Made by a program: the position numbers and the translations under genes. Source: Wenzhouxiangella limi (GTDB lineage: Bacteria; Pseudomonadota; Gammaproteobacteria; Xanthomonadales; Wenzhouxiangellaceae). Taken from it: a stretch of DNA of 64,000 bases. Positions within the stretch are counted from its first letter, which is position 1. Each line of letters begins with the position of its first letter. The notes under the pieces are model-generated. The model saw only the letters and a program-made list of their open reading frames with translations. It had not been told where the DNA came from and did no database searches. Below are positions 9,388 to 18,782 of the stretch, piece after piece. The stretch covers positions 290,305-354,304 of the forward strand of contig NZ_JAAGSC010000040.1 of assembly GCF_010499265.1 (NCBI RefSeq), in the 5' to 3' direction.

Positions 9388-9828
9388 ATGATTGGTCTGA
9401 TGCAGCGGGTGACCGGCGCGGCCGTCGAGGTGTCCGGCGAGGAAATCGCCCGCATCGGCCCCGGTCTGCTGGTTCTGGTCGGCTTCCGCCGTGGCGATCG
9501 CGCCGAGCGCCTCGAGCGCTTCCTCGAGCGTCTGCTCAATTACCGCATTTTCGCCGATGAACAGGGCCGCATGAACCGCGGGCTGCGCCAGGCCGGAGGC
9601 GGATTGTTGCTGGTGCCCCAGTTCACCTTGGCCGCCGACACCAACGCCGGCAATCGGCCCAGCTTTTCGCCTGCCGCCGCGCCGTCGGAAGGCGCCGAGC
9701 TGTTCGAGCGGTTGATCGAGCGAGCCCGGTCGGCCTGGCCGGACAGCGCCTGGGGCCGGTTCGGCGCCGATATGCAGGTCAGCCTGGTCAACGACGGACC
9801 GGTGACTTTCTGGCTGGAGGTCGACTGA
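9388..9828 (+). CDS. dtd: D-aminoacyl-tRNA deacylase
   Basis: The 146-residue protein matches DTD along its whole length. It hydrolyses D-amino acids from mischarged tRNA in the cytoplasm. The family signatures QFTLAAD and NDGPVTFWLEV are present; the first is usually preceded by Ser and here by Pro, a small variation beside the active site. The ATG at 9388 follows GGGAGA at good spacing and gives the usual N-terminus (MIGLMQRVTGAAVEV); in-frame starts at 9382 and 9346 are less likely. It is followed after 2 nt by the Sua5/TsaC gene, so two tRNA quality and modification genes form an operon. Confidence 0.95.
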   Translation: MIGLMQRVTGAAVEVSGEEIARIGPGLLVLVGFRRGDRAERLERFLERLLNYRIFADEQGRMNRGLRQAGGGLLLVPQFTLAADTNAGNRPSFSPAAAPSEGAELFERLIERARSAWPDSAWGRFGADMQVSLVNDGPVTFWLEVD

Positions 9829-9830
9829 AC

Positions 9831-10832
9831 GTGTCCGCCGAGTCGATCGTGGCGCCTGATATCACCGACCGCACTGAAATGAGACGACTGGCGTCTGTCT
9901 TCGACCACGGCCGGTTGATCGCGATCCCGACTGAAACCGTCTACGGGTTGGCCGCGCCGATCGACCGGCCGGAACTGGTCGAGCGAATCTTTGCGCTCAA
10001 GGGTCGTCCGCCGGACCATCCGCTGATCGTCCACGTGGCCAGCCGCGCGCAGGCCAGGGTCTGCGTCAGCGACTGGCCGGAAGTGGCTGATATCCTGGCT
10101 TCGCATTTCTGGCCGGGACCACTGACGCTGGTGCTGCCGCGGTCTGCGGCGATTTCCGACCGAATCACCGCCGGCCAGAATACGGTCGCCCTGCGGATGC
10201 CGGATCACCCCGTCGCCCTGGCGCTGATCGAGGCGCTGGATTCGCCGGTGGTTGCGCCCAGCGCCAACCTCTTTACGCGACTTTCGCCCACTTCGGCGGC
10301 GGATGTGACCGAGGCATTTCCTGCCTCCGAGGTGCTGGTCCTGGACGGCGGCCGGTGCCGCGTGGGCATCGAGTCCACTATTGTTGCCGTCGACGAGATG
10401 ACCCAGACCCTGTGGTGGCTCCGCCCGGGCCAGGTTGATCGGGGCCAGCTGGCCGCGCTGCTTCCGCCCGGCTGGCGTCTGTCTCCGCCGGCCGATGAGG
10501 CTGATTCTACTCAGCCGGCCGCTCCCGGTGGCATGCTGATCCATTACCGTCCGGGCAAGCCGCTGCGGGTGACGGTGGTTGCGGGACAGGCCGGGTTGCA
10601 AGGCCTTCGGCAGCGGCTGCACGCTGATCCTGAGACGACGGTGGTCGAACTCCCAGACCAGCCGGCGCAGGCTGCGCGCGAGCTGTATGCGGCGTTGCGC
10701 CGGGCCGATGCCCAACCGGGACAGTTCATCGACCTCATCATTCCGTCCGAGCGGCTGGACGATGCGGCCTGGGAGGGGGTTGCCAATCGCTTGCGAAAAT
10801 CGGCCTCCGAGTGGACTCGCCTGGACGGCTGA
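9831..10832 (+). CDS. tsaC: L-threonylcarbamoyladenylate synthase (Sua5 long form)
   Basis: The 333-residue protein has an N-terminal YrdC/TsaC domain (about 15-210) with PTETVYGL, KGRPPDHPL and the SANLFTRLSPT region. A C-terminal Sua5 domain (about 235-333) makes it the long Sua5 form rather than the short TsaC. It makes threonylcarbamoyl-AMP from Thr, bicarbonate and ATP for the t6A37 modification of ANN-decoding tRNAs. Translation starts at GTG 9831, 2 nt after dtd. It converges on ntrC with only 9 nt between the stops. Confidence 0.9.
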   Translation: MSAESIVAPDITDRTEMRRLASVFDHGRLIAIPTETVYGLAAPIDRPELVERIFALKGRPPDHPLIVHVASRAQARVCVSDWPEVADILASHFWPGPLTLVLPRSAAISDRITAGQNTVALRMPDHPVALALIEALDSPVVAPSANLFTRLSPTSAADVTEAFPASEVLVLDGGRCRVGIESTIVAVDEMTQTLWWLRPGQVDRGQLAALLPPGWRLSPPADEADSTQPAAPGGMLIHYRPGKPLRVTVVAGQAGLQGLRQRLHADPETTVVELPDQPAQAARELYAALRRADAQPGQFIDLIIPSERLDDAAWEGVANRLRKSASEWTRLDG

Positions 10833-10841
10833 ACCGGTTCT

Positions 10842-12236
10842 TTAGTCAGAGGTTGCCAGGGCGCTGGGTTCTTTGAGGATTCGGGCCAGGGTGTTGCGGC
10901 TCATGCCGAGCCGGCGCGCGGCCTCGGACTGGTTGCCTTGGCAAAAGTCCACGGCAATGCGAGCGACGTGCTGCTCGAAGCGGGCCTTGAGCGGATCGTA
11001 GACGTCTGGCTCTTCGCGCGACAGGCGCTGGCGCAACTCTTCGGTCATCAATTCGGGCCACCCGGGCGCCTTGGTCGCGCCGCCACGGTGATCGGGGTGC
11101 AGCTCCGGCGGCAGATCGTCGATGCCGATGACCGGCGCCGGGGCCAGGGCGACCAGCGACTGGCACAGGTGGCGCAACTCGCGCACGTTGCCCGGCCAGT
11201 CCAGGGTGGCCAGGTGCTCGAGCAGCGCCCGGTCGGCGAGCTTGGGCGGCAACCGGAATTCCTGTCCGGCCTCGCGCAGAAAATGGCGCACCAGGGCTGG
11301 CACGTCTTCCAGACGCTCGCGCAACGGCGGCACCCGCAAGGTGATCACTTTCAGGCGATGGTAGAGATCGGCGCGAAACTGGCCGCTCTCGACCAGCGCC
11401 GGGAGATCGCGATGGGTTGCGGTGACAATGCGCGCATCGGCCCGGACCAGATCATGACCGCCCAGCCGGTAATACTCTCCCTCGGCCAGCACGCGCAGCA
11501 GGCGCGACTGCAGCGACAGCGGCATGTCCCCGATCTCGTCGAGAAAAAGCGTGCCACCGGCTGCCTGCTCAAAGCGGCCCAGCCGTTTGTCGGCCGCCCC
11601 GGTGAAGGCGCCGCGCTCGTGCCCGAACAGCTCGGATTCGAGCAGGTCTTCCGGGATGGCCGCGGTATTGATGGCCACGAAAGGCCCACCGGCCCTGGGG
11701 CTGTGCTGGTGAAGCGCGCGCGCGACGAGTTCCTTGCCGGTGCCGGTCTCGCCGGTGATCAGTACCGGAATGTCGCTGCCCGACAGCCGCCCGATGACCC
11801 GGATCATTTCCTGAAAGGCCGGCGAGCTGCCGACCAGGCCGTCACGGGGCGCGCCGCTGTCGCTGTCGCCCGGTCGGGCGTTAAGCGCCTTGCGCACCAG
11901 GCGCCCGAGTTCGTCGAGATCGAACGGTTTGGCCAGGAATTCGAAAGCTCCGCCCTGAAATGCGCGCACGGCATAGTCGAGGTCGGAGTAGGCGGTCATG
12001 ATGATGACCGGCAGGTCCGGACGCCTGCGGCGGAGTTCCTGCATCACGTCCAGGCCGCTTTTGCCTTCCAGCCGGATGTCGGCCAGCACCAGATCCGGGG
12101 CGCCGCGACGGAACGCCGCGTTCAGCTCGTCGCCGTCGGCGAACACGCTGGGTTTCCACCCTTCGCCGGTCAGGTATTCCTCAAGCACGTAGCGGATTCC
12201 GGGGTCGTCGTCGATGACCCAGACGTTGTCAGACAT
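10842..12236 (-). CDS. ntrC: Nitrogen regulation response regulator NtrC
   Basis: The 464-residue protein has a receiver domain (1-120; phospho-acceptor Asp53 in LADIRL), a sigma-54 AAA+ domain with Walker A GETGTGKE and the GAFTGA loop that contacts sigma-54, and a C-terminal Fis-type helix-turn-helix ([17 protein letters not shown]). Phosphorylated NtrC activates sigma-54 promoters of nitrogen-assimilation genes. The start overlaps ntrB by 8 nt. A sigma-54 promoter and paired palindromes upstream of glnA in this window are the obvious local target. Confidence 0.95.
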   Translation of the reverse strand: MSDNVWVIDDDPGIRYVLEEYLTGEGWKPSVFADGDELNAAFRRGAPDLVLADIRLEGKSGLDVMQELRRRRPDLPVIIMTAYSDLDYAVRAFQGGAFEFLAKPFDLDELGRLVRKALNARPGDSDSGAPRDGLVGSSPAFQEMIRVIGRLSGSDIPVLITGETGTGKELVARALHQHSPRAGGPFVAINTAAIPEDLLESELFGHERGAFTGAADKRLGRFEQAAGGTLFLDEIGDMPLSLQSRLLRVLAEGEYYRLGGHDLVRADARIVTATHRDLPALVESGQFRADLYHRLKVITLRVPPLRERLEDVPALVRHFLREAGQEFRLPPKLADRALLEHLATLDWPGNVRELRHLCQSLVALAPAPVIGIDDLPPELHPDHRGGATKAPGWPELMTEELRQRLSREEPDVYDPLKARFEQHVARIAVDFCQGNQSEAARRLGMSRNTLARILKEPSALATSD

Positions 12237-13248
12237 GGTCGCTCTCCTCGGCCGGAATCAGCGGCAGGCGAATGATGAAAGCGCTGCCGGGTGAACGCGG
12301 CAGGTACTCGACCAGGCCACCGTGCGCGCGCGCGATCTGCTGGACGATGGCAAGGCCGAAGCCGGAGCCCTGGTCGCGCCCGGAAACCATCGGTAAAAAA
12401 AGCCGGTCGCGCAACGTTTCGGGAACGCCTTGGCCGTCGTCGAGAACCTCGATACGCACGGCGTGCCGGGCGGGTCGGTCGACCATCGGCGAATCGTGTT
12501 CGATGCGAGTGACCAGACGAATGGTGCCGGCCTCGGCCTGGACCGCGTTGCGAACCAGGTTGAGCACCATCTGGTGCAGCCGGTCGCCGTCGGCCATCAG
12601 GGGCGGAATGCTGGGATCGAAGTCTCTGACCAGGTCGAGGCGGCCGTGACGTTCGGTAACCACCAGTTCGCCGGTTTCTTCGAGGATCCGGTGCAGATTG
12701 ATCGCCGCGAGCTCGGTGTTCTGGTCGCCGGCGAAGCGTTCGATCAGTCCGGTGATGCGGTCGACCTCGCGCTGGATCATCTCGGCGTGGCGCTTCAGCG
12801 CCGGCTCGCTGGTCTGACCGCCGATCAGCTGGGCGGCAGCGCGCACGCCGGCTAAAGGATTGCGCAGTTCGTGGGCCAGGCGCCTGGAGAGCATGTGAAT
12901 GGCCTGCTGCTGGTCGGCGCGATTGGCCAGCTGGCGCTGGCGCAGTCGCTCGGCAACCGGATGCAGCTCGATCAGAACGCCGCCGTCGATACGGGTAAAC
13001 ACCGCATCGGCGGACTGGCCCGTTGTGCTCAGCGAGGCTTCGGGCGCCTGAAAACTGCGATGCCCGTGGGCCAGCCGCTGTGACCAGCGGGCCAGTGCCG
13101 GATCGGCGTATTCAAGCGGAGTGCGGTACAGGCTGGCCGGTGATCGTCCGAGAAAGTCGGCGGCGGCCTGGTTGAGCTGGTCGATGGTGCCGTCGGTCCC
13201 GATGATCAGGATGCCGGTGTACAGGCTGTCGGGATCGACCATCTCCAT
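12229..13248 (-). CDS. ntrB: Nitrogen regulation sensor histidine kinase NtrB
   Basis: The 339-residue cytoplasmic kinase has an N-terminal PAS-like domain (about 10-100), the H-box HMLSRRLAHELRNPLAGV with phosphorylated His126, and an ATPase domain with NLVRNAVQA, DDGQGVP and GSGFGLAIVQQI. It phosphorylates or dephosphorylates NtrC according to PII state. No transmembrane segment is present, as expected for NtrB. It is cotranslated with ntrC and follows the DUF4124 gene by 10 nt. Confidence 0.95.
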   Translation of the reverse strand: MEMVDPDSLYTGILIIGTDGTIDQLNQAAADFLGRSPASLYRTPLEYADPALARWSQRLAHGHRSFQAPEASLSTTGQSADAVFTRIDGGVLIELHPVAERLRQRQLANRADQQQAIHMLSRRLAHELRNPLAGVRAAAQLIGGQTSEPALKRHAEMIQREVDRITGLIERFAGDQNTELAAINLHRILEETGELVVTERHGRLDLVRDFDPSIPPLMADGDRLHQMVLNLVRNAVQAEAGTIRLVTRIEHDSPMVDRPARHAVRIEVLDDGQGVPETLRDRLFLPMVSGRDQGSGFGLAIVQQIARAHGGLVEYLPRSPGSAFIIRLPLIPAEESDHV

Positions 13249-13258
13249 GATCGGATCG

Positions 13259-13777
13259 TCAGCGCGGTTCCGCGGCGATCAACCGTACCGATACGCTTTC
13301 GGTTTCGGCCAGCACGCGCCCGCTGGGTGTCTGAAGTTCGGCGCGCAAGCGGTATTCGCCCGGCGACAGATCGCTCAGGGTCAACTCCAGGCTGCGGATT
13401 GGCGGCTGCGGCTGGTCATTCAGATAAACCACCATTTGTGCGGCTGGCGGAATGTCGAGGTTGCTGTCCAGGCGAATGTCGATTCGCCCGTCGCTGTTTG
13501 CGATCACGGCGTCTTCGGCAGGCTCGGCGATCGTCAGCTGCAACGGCTCGACGGCGCCATCTGCGGGCTCGGGCTCGATCAATTCTTCGACTTCGGGATC
13601 GTTTTCGCTGATCACGTTGATGTCGGGAAGGTCCAGCGGTTCGGCGTCTTCAGCGGGCTTCTGGTCGGTGTAGGTCACGTTGCCGTTTTCGTCGACGACC
13701 CGGTAAATGGGCTGGGCAAGGAGGCCGGTACTGATCAGACAGAATCCGGCGAGCAGCATTTTCAGGGGGATGGACAT
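13259..13777 (-). CDS. DUF4124 domain-containing exported protein
   Basis: The 172-residue product starts at ATG 13777, 9 nt after AGGAAG, with a signal peptide ending near LLAQ. The short DUF4124 motif IYRVVDENGNVTYTDQKP follows at about 24-41, then an acidic linker and a C-terminal beta-rich region (about 80-170; LTLSDLSPGEYRLRAEL) resembling an Ig-like or Big domain. DUF4124 genes often sit between glnA and ntrB in Gammaproteobacteria, as here, but their function is unknown. An in-frame ATG at 13816 would add 13 residues. Confidence 0.85.
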   Translation of the reverse strand: MSIPLKMLLAGFCLISTGLLAQPIYRVVDENGNVTYTDQKPAEDAEPLDLPDINVISENDPEVEELIEPEPADGAVEPLQLTIAEPAEDAVIANSDGRIDIRLDSNLDIPPAAQMVVYLNDQPQPPIRSLELTLSDLSPGEYRLRAELQTPSGRVLAETESVSVRLIAAEPR

Positions 13778-13866
13778 CGCGCGTCGCTTCCTGTTGATGA
13801 AGGGGTTGGCCCTCATTCTACTGCCGCAACTGCACAAGATTTGAGCGTTGGGTCCACGGAGAGTGG

Positions 13867-13901
13867 AAAACGGCCGCCGCCCGGCGGACGGGGCGGCGGC
13901 C
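13867..13901 (-). terminator. Intrinsic terminator of glnA
   Basis: On the minus strand a perfect 11-bp GC stem (arms 13891-13901 and 13872-13882, loop 13883-13890) is followed by TTTT (13870-13867). It lies 20 nt after the glnA stop and insulates glnA from the DUF4124-ntrB-ntrC genes. Confidence 0.75.
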
Positions 13902-13920
13902 GGAACCGGTGCGTGGGTTC

Positions 13921-15330
13921 TCAGCTGGAGTAGTACATGTCGAATTCGACCGGGTGGGTCGACATCCGGAACCGGGTGACTTCCTGCATTTTCAGCGCGA
14001 TGTAGCCGTCGATGAGATCGTCGGAGAACACGTCGCCGGCCTTGAGGAACTCGCGATCGGCGTCGAGCGCTTCCAGCGCCTGGTCGAGCGCATGGCAGAC
14101 CCGCGGAATATTCTGTTCTTCTTCCGGCGGCAGGTCGTAGAGGTCCTTGTCCATGGGTGCACCCGGATCGATCTTGTTGACGATCCCGTCCAGGCCGGCC
14201 ATCATCATTGCCGCAAAAGTCAGGTACGGGTTGCCCGCCGGGTCGCCGAAGCGCACCTCGATGCGCCGCCCCTTGTCGCTGAACACCCACGGTACCCGGC
14301 ACGAAGCCGAGCGGTTGCGGGCCGAGTAGGCCAGCAGAACCGGCGCTTCAAATCCGGGCACCAGGCGCTTGTAGCTGTTGGTCGTGGAGTTGGCAAACGC
14401 GTTGATCGCCCGGGCATGCTTGAAAATCCCGCCGATGTAGTGCAGGGCGGTTTCGCTCAAGCCGCCGTAGCCGTCGCCGGCAAAGAGGTTGGTGCCGCCC
14501 TTGGACAGAGACTGGTGGACGTGCATGCCCGAACCGTTGTCGCCGACCAGCGGCTTGGGCATGAAGGTGGCGGTGCGGCCGTGCATGTGGGCCACGTTCT
14601 GGACCACGTACTTGAGGATCAGCAACTCGTCTGCCTTGCGGGTCAGCGTATTGAACAGCGTGCCGATCTCGCACTGGCCGGCCGTGCCGACTTCGTGGTG
14701 ATGGACCTCCACCGGGATGCCCACGGCTTCGAGCGTGGTGCACATCAGCGAGCGCAGGTCCGCCAGTCCGTCGACGGGGGGTACGGGGAAGTAACCGCCT
14801 TTGACCCGCGGCCGGTGACCGTGGTTGCCTTCCTCGTACTTCTTGGCCGTGTTCCAGGCGGCTTCTTCGGCGTCGATCTCGAAAAAGGCGCCGGAGATTT
14901 CGTTGCCGAAGCGCACCGAATCGAAAACGAAGAATTCCGGCTCGGGCCCGAAAAAGGCGGAATCCGCCACGCCGCTGGATTTCAGATAGGCTTCAGCGCG
15001 CTTGGCCAGCGAGCGGGGGCAGCGGCTGTAGGGCTGCATGGTGGCCGGCTCGAGGATGTCGCAGTTGATGTTGAGCGTCTTGTGTTCGGAAAACGGGTCC
15101 ATGAAAGTGGCTTCGCAGTCCGGCATCAGCACCATGTCGGAATCGTTGATGCCTTTCCAGCCGATGATCGAGGAGCCGTCGAACATCTTGCCGTCGGTCA
15201 GCAACTCTTCGTCGATGGCCGAGGACGGCACGCTGACGTGTTGTTCCTTGCCGAGCGTGTTGGCAAAACGGAAGTCGACGAACTCGATGTCCTCGTCGCG
15301 GATGCGCTTGATGATTTCAGTCGGTGTCAT
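13921..15330 (-). CDS. glnA: Glutamine synthetase type I
   Basis: The 469-residue enzyme has the same length as E. coli GlnA. It joins ammonia to glutamate using ATP in a cytoplasmic dodecamer. Visible signatures are MFDGSSI, the metal/ATP motifs [23 protein letters not shown] and [16 protein letters not shown], and the [10 protein letters not shown] glutamate-binding loop. The adenylylation site is present as [10 protein letters not shown] (Tyr about 398), so activity is probably controlled by GlnE. Transcription probably starts at the sigma-54 promoter 48 nt upstream and ends at the hairpin just downstream. Confidence 0.97.
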   Translation of the reverse strand: MTPTEIIKRIRDEDIEFVDFRFANTLGKEQHVSVPSSAIDEELLTDGKMFDGSSIIGWKGINDSDMVLMPDCEATFMDPFSEHKTLNINCDILEPATMQPYSRCPRSLAKRAEAYLKSSGVADSAFFGPEPEFFVFDSVRFGNEISGAFFEIDAEEAAWNTAKKYEEGNHGHRPRVKGGYFPVPPVDGLADLRSLMCTTLEAVGIPVEVHHHEVGTAGQCEIGTLFNTLTRKADELLILKYVVQNVAHMHGRTATFMPKPLVGDNGSGMHVHQSLSKGGTNLFAGDGYGGLSETALHYIGGIFKHARAINAFANSTTNSYKRLVPGFEAPVLLAYSARNRSASCRVPWVFSDKGRRIEVRFGDPAGNPYLTFAAMMMAGLDGIVNKIDPGAPMDKDLYDLPPEEEQNIPRVCHALDQALEALDADREFLKAGDVFSDDLIDGYIALKMQEVTRFRMSTHPVEFDMYYSS

Positions 15331-15377
15331 GGTTGAGCAGGGTTCCTTGGTGGTGGGTTCGGTATCCAGCTATGCAA

Positions 15378-15393
15378 TGCACAAAACGTTCCA
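15378..15393 (-). promoter_or_regulatory. Sigma-54 promoter of glnA
   Basis: The minus strand reads TGGAACGTTTTGTGCA. It has the invariant GG and GC exactly 10 nt apart and matches TGGCACG-N4-TTGCA at all but two of its defined positions. Transcription would start about 15367, leaving a leader of about 37 nt before the glnA ATG. Confidence 0.75.
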
Positions 15394-15445
15394 ATGCCAG
15401 AGTCACCGCGATATGCGGCCTGCGGCGCGCTCCCGCACAGCATGG

Positions 15446-15492
15446 GCTCAATGATTGAGCGGGCTCTAAATCGACCCGCTCAATCATTGAGC
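15446..15492. promoter_or_regulatory. Paired 15-bp palindromes, candidate NtrC enhancer (or PEBP gene terminator)
   Basis: Two copies of GCTCAAT-N-ATTGAGC (15446-15460 and 15478-15492) are centred 32 bp apart. With flanking GGG/CCC they form a perfect 18-bp inverted repeat around an 11-nt spacer. They lie at about -86 and -118 from the predicted glnA start, the usual place for NtrC sites. They also begin 5 nt after the PEBP gene stop, so a hairpin terminator is an alternative, although no T-run follows on either strand. Confidence 0.55.
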
Positions 15493-15496
15493 TGAT

Positions 15497-16126
15497 CTAC
15501 GCCTTCACCGACGGGTTGAGGGTGTAGGTGCCGGTCAGGCTCGCCTCAGCCAGGACGTGACCCTGGATTGCCTTTAGTACCTCTGGTGCGCTGAACTCGG
15601 CCGGCAGCTCCAGGCGCTCGACGTCCAGCGCGTAGACGGTGAACACATAATGGTGGAGCAACGCGTCGTTCCAGGGCGGGCAGGGTCCGTCGTAACCGAA
15701 ATATTGCCCGGCCATGTCCGGATTGCCGGCCAGGAAGCCGGTGTAGTCGTTGAGGCCCTGGCGCGCGCCTGCAGGCCCGGGCGGATGCTTCTTGCCCCCG
15801 GGCGTGACGCCGTCGCTGCACTGGCCGGTTTGCAGCTCGGTGACATCGGGTGGGATATCGACCATCGCCCAGTGACAAAAGTCGACCCGCGGCATGTCGG
15901 CCGGCAACACGCGGCCTTCCTGGTTGACGTCATCCGCTTTCGAGGGCACGTCCGGGTCGATGCACAACAAGACGAAAGATCGTGTTCTGGCCGGCGCATC
16001 CTCCCAGGCCAGGTGCGGCGAGACGTTGTCCGACAGTGCCATCGGCGCGTCGTCGGCAATTTTGCCGAAGGCGAAACGCGGATCGATGGGCTGCTGGTCG
16101 GTCAGGTCGATCGAGGACAGTTTCAT
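15497..16126 (-). CDS. YbhB/YbcL family PEBP-like protein
   Basis: The 209-residue protein belongs to the phosphatidylethanolamine-binding protein family. Motifs include SPHLAWEDAPARTRSF, the DPDVP ligand-site segment, FCHWAMVDIPP and YFGYDGPCPP. There is no signal peptide, so it is probably cytoplasmic. The chosen ATG (16126) yields the usual MKLSSIDL start; ATG 16141 would add five residues. It is divergent from the M14 peptidase with 69 nt between starts. Bacterial YbhB-type proteins have no firmly established function. Confidence 0.85.
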   Translation of the reverse strand: MKLSSIDLTDQQPIDPRFAFGKIADDAPMALSDNVSPHLAWEDAPARTRSFVLLCIDPDVPSKADDVNQEGRVLPADMPRVDFCHWAMVDIPPDVTELQTGQCSDGVTPGGKKHPPGPAGARQGLNDYTGFLAGNPDMAGQYFGYDGPCPPWNDALLHHYVFTVYALDVERLELPAEFSAPEVLKAIQGHVLAEASLTGTYTLNPSVKA

Positions 16127-16195
16127 GACGGTCAATCCCATGTGTTTCGGTGGAGCCGTTATCCTAGCAGGCCGTTTCACACCCTGCGAATCGCC

Positions 16196-18763
16196 ATGTT
16201 TGTCACCCGGTTTCGTTCTCTTGTTGCACTGATCGTGCTGATTTGCTCGGCTGGTCAGGCGACGGCCTTTTCGGGCCTGCCAGCCGATTTCGACCCGGAT
16301 CCGGACATTGCCGCGCCGGCGGAATTTCTCGGTTTCGACCCGGCCGAACGGCATCTGCGCCATGACCAGGTCGTCGCCTACCTCGACTACCTGGCCGAGG
16401 CTTCCGACCGCGTCTCGATCGAGCAGATCGGTCAGACGCACGGTCTGCGGCCGCTGAAACTGCTGGTTTTCAGCTCCCCCGAGCGCCAGGCACAAACGGC
16501 CCAGCTGCGGGCCGACCGGGTCCGTGCCAGCCGCGAGGGTGACGGCCCGCCGGTGATCTGGCTGGGGTATGCGGTTCACGGTAACGAGGCTTCCGGGGTC
16601 ACCGCGGCGATGATCACGGCCTGGTACCTGGCCTCGGCCCGCAACGACGAAGTCTCTGGCTGGCTCGAAGAGGCGGTGATCCTTATGGAGCCGGTCTTAA
16701 ACCCCGACGGCGCCGATCGCTTTGCCCACTGGGTCAACATGCACCGAGGCGTCCATCCGGTCAGCGATCCGGCCGACCGCGAGCACCACGAGAACTGGCC
16801 GAACGGGCGGACCAACTATTACTGGTTCGACCTCAACCGCGACTGGCTGCCCCTGGTTCATCCGGAATCCAGGGCGCGGCTGGCGCAGTTCCACGCCTGG
16901 CGGCCGCACGTGGTCACCGATCACCACGAAATGGGGCCCAACAGCACCTACTTCTTTCAGCCCGGGGTGCCCGAACGGAACAACCCGCTGACCCCGGCGC
17001 GCAATTTCTCACTGACCGCGACCATCGCGGAGTACCACGCCCGGCGACTCGACGAAGCCGATGAACCCTACTACACCCGCGAGTCGTTCGACGACTATTA
17101 CGCAGGCAAGGGCTCGACGTATCCGGATCTGACCGGTTCGGTGGGTATTCTTTTCGAGCAAGGCTCGGCGCGCGGCCACGTCCAGGACACCGAGTACGGA
17201 CAGCGGACTTTTGGCGAGGCGGTGGCCAACCAGATCCGGACCAGCCTGTCGTCCATCGAGGGGGCGGTGGCGCACGCCGATGAGCTGATCGCCTACCAGG
17301 CCGAGTTTTTCCGCAGCGCGCGTGAGGCGGCTGATCGCGACCGCAACGAAGGCTGGATGTTTGGCGATGGCGGCGATCCGGCGCGCGGTCGTGCGCTGGT
17401 CGAGCTGCTGCTGCGCCACGACATCACCGTGATGCCGGTTGCCGAGGAGGTCACCATCGCCGGGCGGCAACAGCCAGCCGGCTCGGCCTGGGCGGTACCC
17501 GCGGACCAGGACCAGTACCGCTTCCTGCGCTCGGTGTTCGAGCCCGTGACCGAACTGACCATGGAGACCTTTTACGATGTTTCGACCTGGCCGCTGGGAC
17601 TGAGCTTCGACCTGCCGCTCGCACCCGTCCGCCGCCTGCCAACGCTTGGCGAAGCGCTGGAGTCGGTCGCGGCTTATCGCCCGACCCCGCCGGCCAGCGA
17701 TGCGCCGGCCTGGATCGTGCCCTGGGATCAGCGCGGTGCGCCCCCGCTGCTGGCCGCACTGCTGGCCGACGACTACAGGATCCAGGTTTTCACCAAGCCG
17801 AGCACAATACAGGTCGGAGAAGACGATGAAAGAGAGTTCGTGCGCGGCAGCCTGGTCATTCATCGCGGCCTGCAGCCCGACAGCGCGCCGCCGGTGGACG
17901 AGCGGCTGGCCGAACTGGCGGCCGAACACGGCTCGGAGGTGGTTGCCGCGCGCCGGGGCCTGGCCGTCAGCGGGCCTGACCTCGGCTCACCATCCGTGCC
18001 GGTGGTCGAACCCGTTCAGCCGGCCATGGTGGTCGGTCAAGGCCTTTCGCCCAACCACGCCGGCTATGTCTGGCACTGGTTCGATCACTACCTGCAGCAG
18101 CCGCTGACCCGCCTTGACTGGATGCGTCTGACCCGGGTCGATCTGTCGGAATACAGCCACATCATCCTGCCCGACGGTAACTACTCGGCCCTGCCCGAAC
18201 CGGCCGCGGAGCGGTTGGTGGACTTTGTTCAAGACGGCGGTATTCTGCTGGCGGCCCGGCGCGCCGCTGCCTGGGTTGAGACGCTGCCGCTGGAGTGGGA
18301 ATTGATCGAGGACGAGGACTCCGAAGACGAACAGCAAGCCGTGCCGGAGCGGCGCGCGTACGGCGATTTCCGGGATGACCGGGCGCGGGAACTGATTGGC
18401 GGCAGCGTACTCGGGGTGAGGCTGGATCCCACCCACCCGCTGGCTTTCGGTTATACAGAGGAGGACCTGGCGGTGATGCGGCGGGGGCGACAGATGCTCA
18501 AGCCGGCGTCCAATCCCTACTCCAGCGTTGCCCTTTATACCGACGACGTGCTGGTCTCCGGCTTTCTTTCCGAGGAGAATCGTGAGCGCCTGGCCGGGAG
18601 CCCCGCGCTGAGCGTGACGCGTCACGGCGCCGGGGCGGTGATCCGGGTGGCCGATGACTATCTCTTTCGGGGTTACTGGCTGGGCACCGAGCGCTTGTTC
18701 GCCAACGCGCTGTTTTTCAGCTCGATCGTCGGAACAACCCAGCTGCCTTCGGAGGCGGACTAG
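16196..18763 (+). CDS. Exported M14 family zinc carboxypeptidase
   Basis: The 855-residue protein has a signal peptide (about 1-25, ending QATA). The M14 carboxypeptidase domain has the zinc ligands His128 and Glu131 in HGNEASG and a third His at 243/244 in TDHHEMGPN, plus LNPDGADRF and the LNRDWLPL block. Residues about 400-855 form a C-terminal extension resembling those of other large gammaproteobacterial M14 proteins, with a possible glutamine-amidotransferase-like region. The ATG 16196 precedes a clear signal peptide; the frame is open far upstream but there it runs antisense through the PEBP gene. The exported location and nearby S9 and M1 peptidases suggest peptide scavenging. Confidence 0.88.
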   Translation: MFVTRFRSLVALIVLICSAGQATAFSGLPADFDPDPDIAAPAEFLGFDPAERHLRHDQVVAYLDYLAEASDRVSIEQIGQTHGLRPLKLLVFSSPERQAQTAQLRADRVRASREGDGPPVIWLGYAVHGNEASGVTAAMITAWYLASARNDEVSGWLEEAVILMEPVLNPDGADRFAHWVNMHRGVHPVSDPADREHHENWPNGRTNYYWFDLNRDWLPLVHPESRARLAQFHAWRPHVVTDHHEMGPNSTYFFQPGVPERNNPLTPARNFSLTATIAEYHARRLDEADEPYYTRESFDDYYAGKGSTYPDLTGSVGILFEQGSARGHVQDTEYGQRTFGEAVANQIRTSLSSIEGAVAHADELIAYQAEFFRSAREAADRDRNEGWMFGDGGDPARGRALVELLLRHDITVMPVAEEVTIAGRQQPAGSAWAVPADQDQYRFLRSVFEPVTELTMETFYDVSTWPLGLSFDLPLAPVRRLPTLGEALESVAAYRPTPPASDAPAWIVPWDQRGAPPLLAALLADDYRIQVFTKPSTIQVGEDDEREFVRGSLVIHRGLQPDSAPPVDERLAELAAEHGSEVVAARRGLAVSGPDLGSPSVPVVEPVQPAMVVGQGLSPNHAGYVWHWFDHYLQQPLTRLDWMRLTRVDLSEYSHIILPDGNYSALPEPAAERLVDFVQDGGILLAARRAAAWVETLPLEWELIEDEDSEDEQQAVPERRAYGDFRDDRARELIGGSVLGVRLDPTHPLAFGYTEEDLAVMRRGRQMLKPASNPYSSVALYTDDVLVSGFLSEENRERLAGSPALSVTRHGAGAVIRVADDYLFRGYWLGTERLFANALFFSSIVGTTQLPSEAD

Positions 18764-18782
18764 ACGGTTGAAACCGAGGCGG

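Noticed and set aside
15650..16195. Upstream extension of the M14 peptidase frame by 182 codons
   Set aside because: It lies antisense to the PEBP gene and would bury the signal peptide; ATG 16196 gives a normal exported protein.
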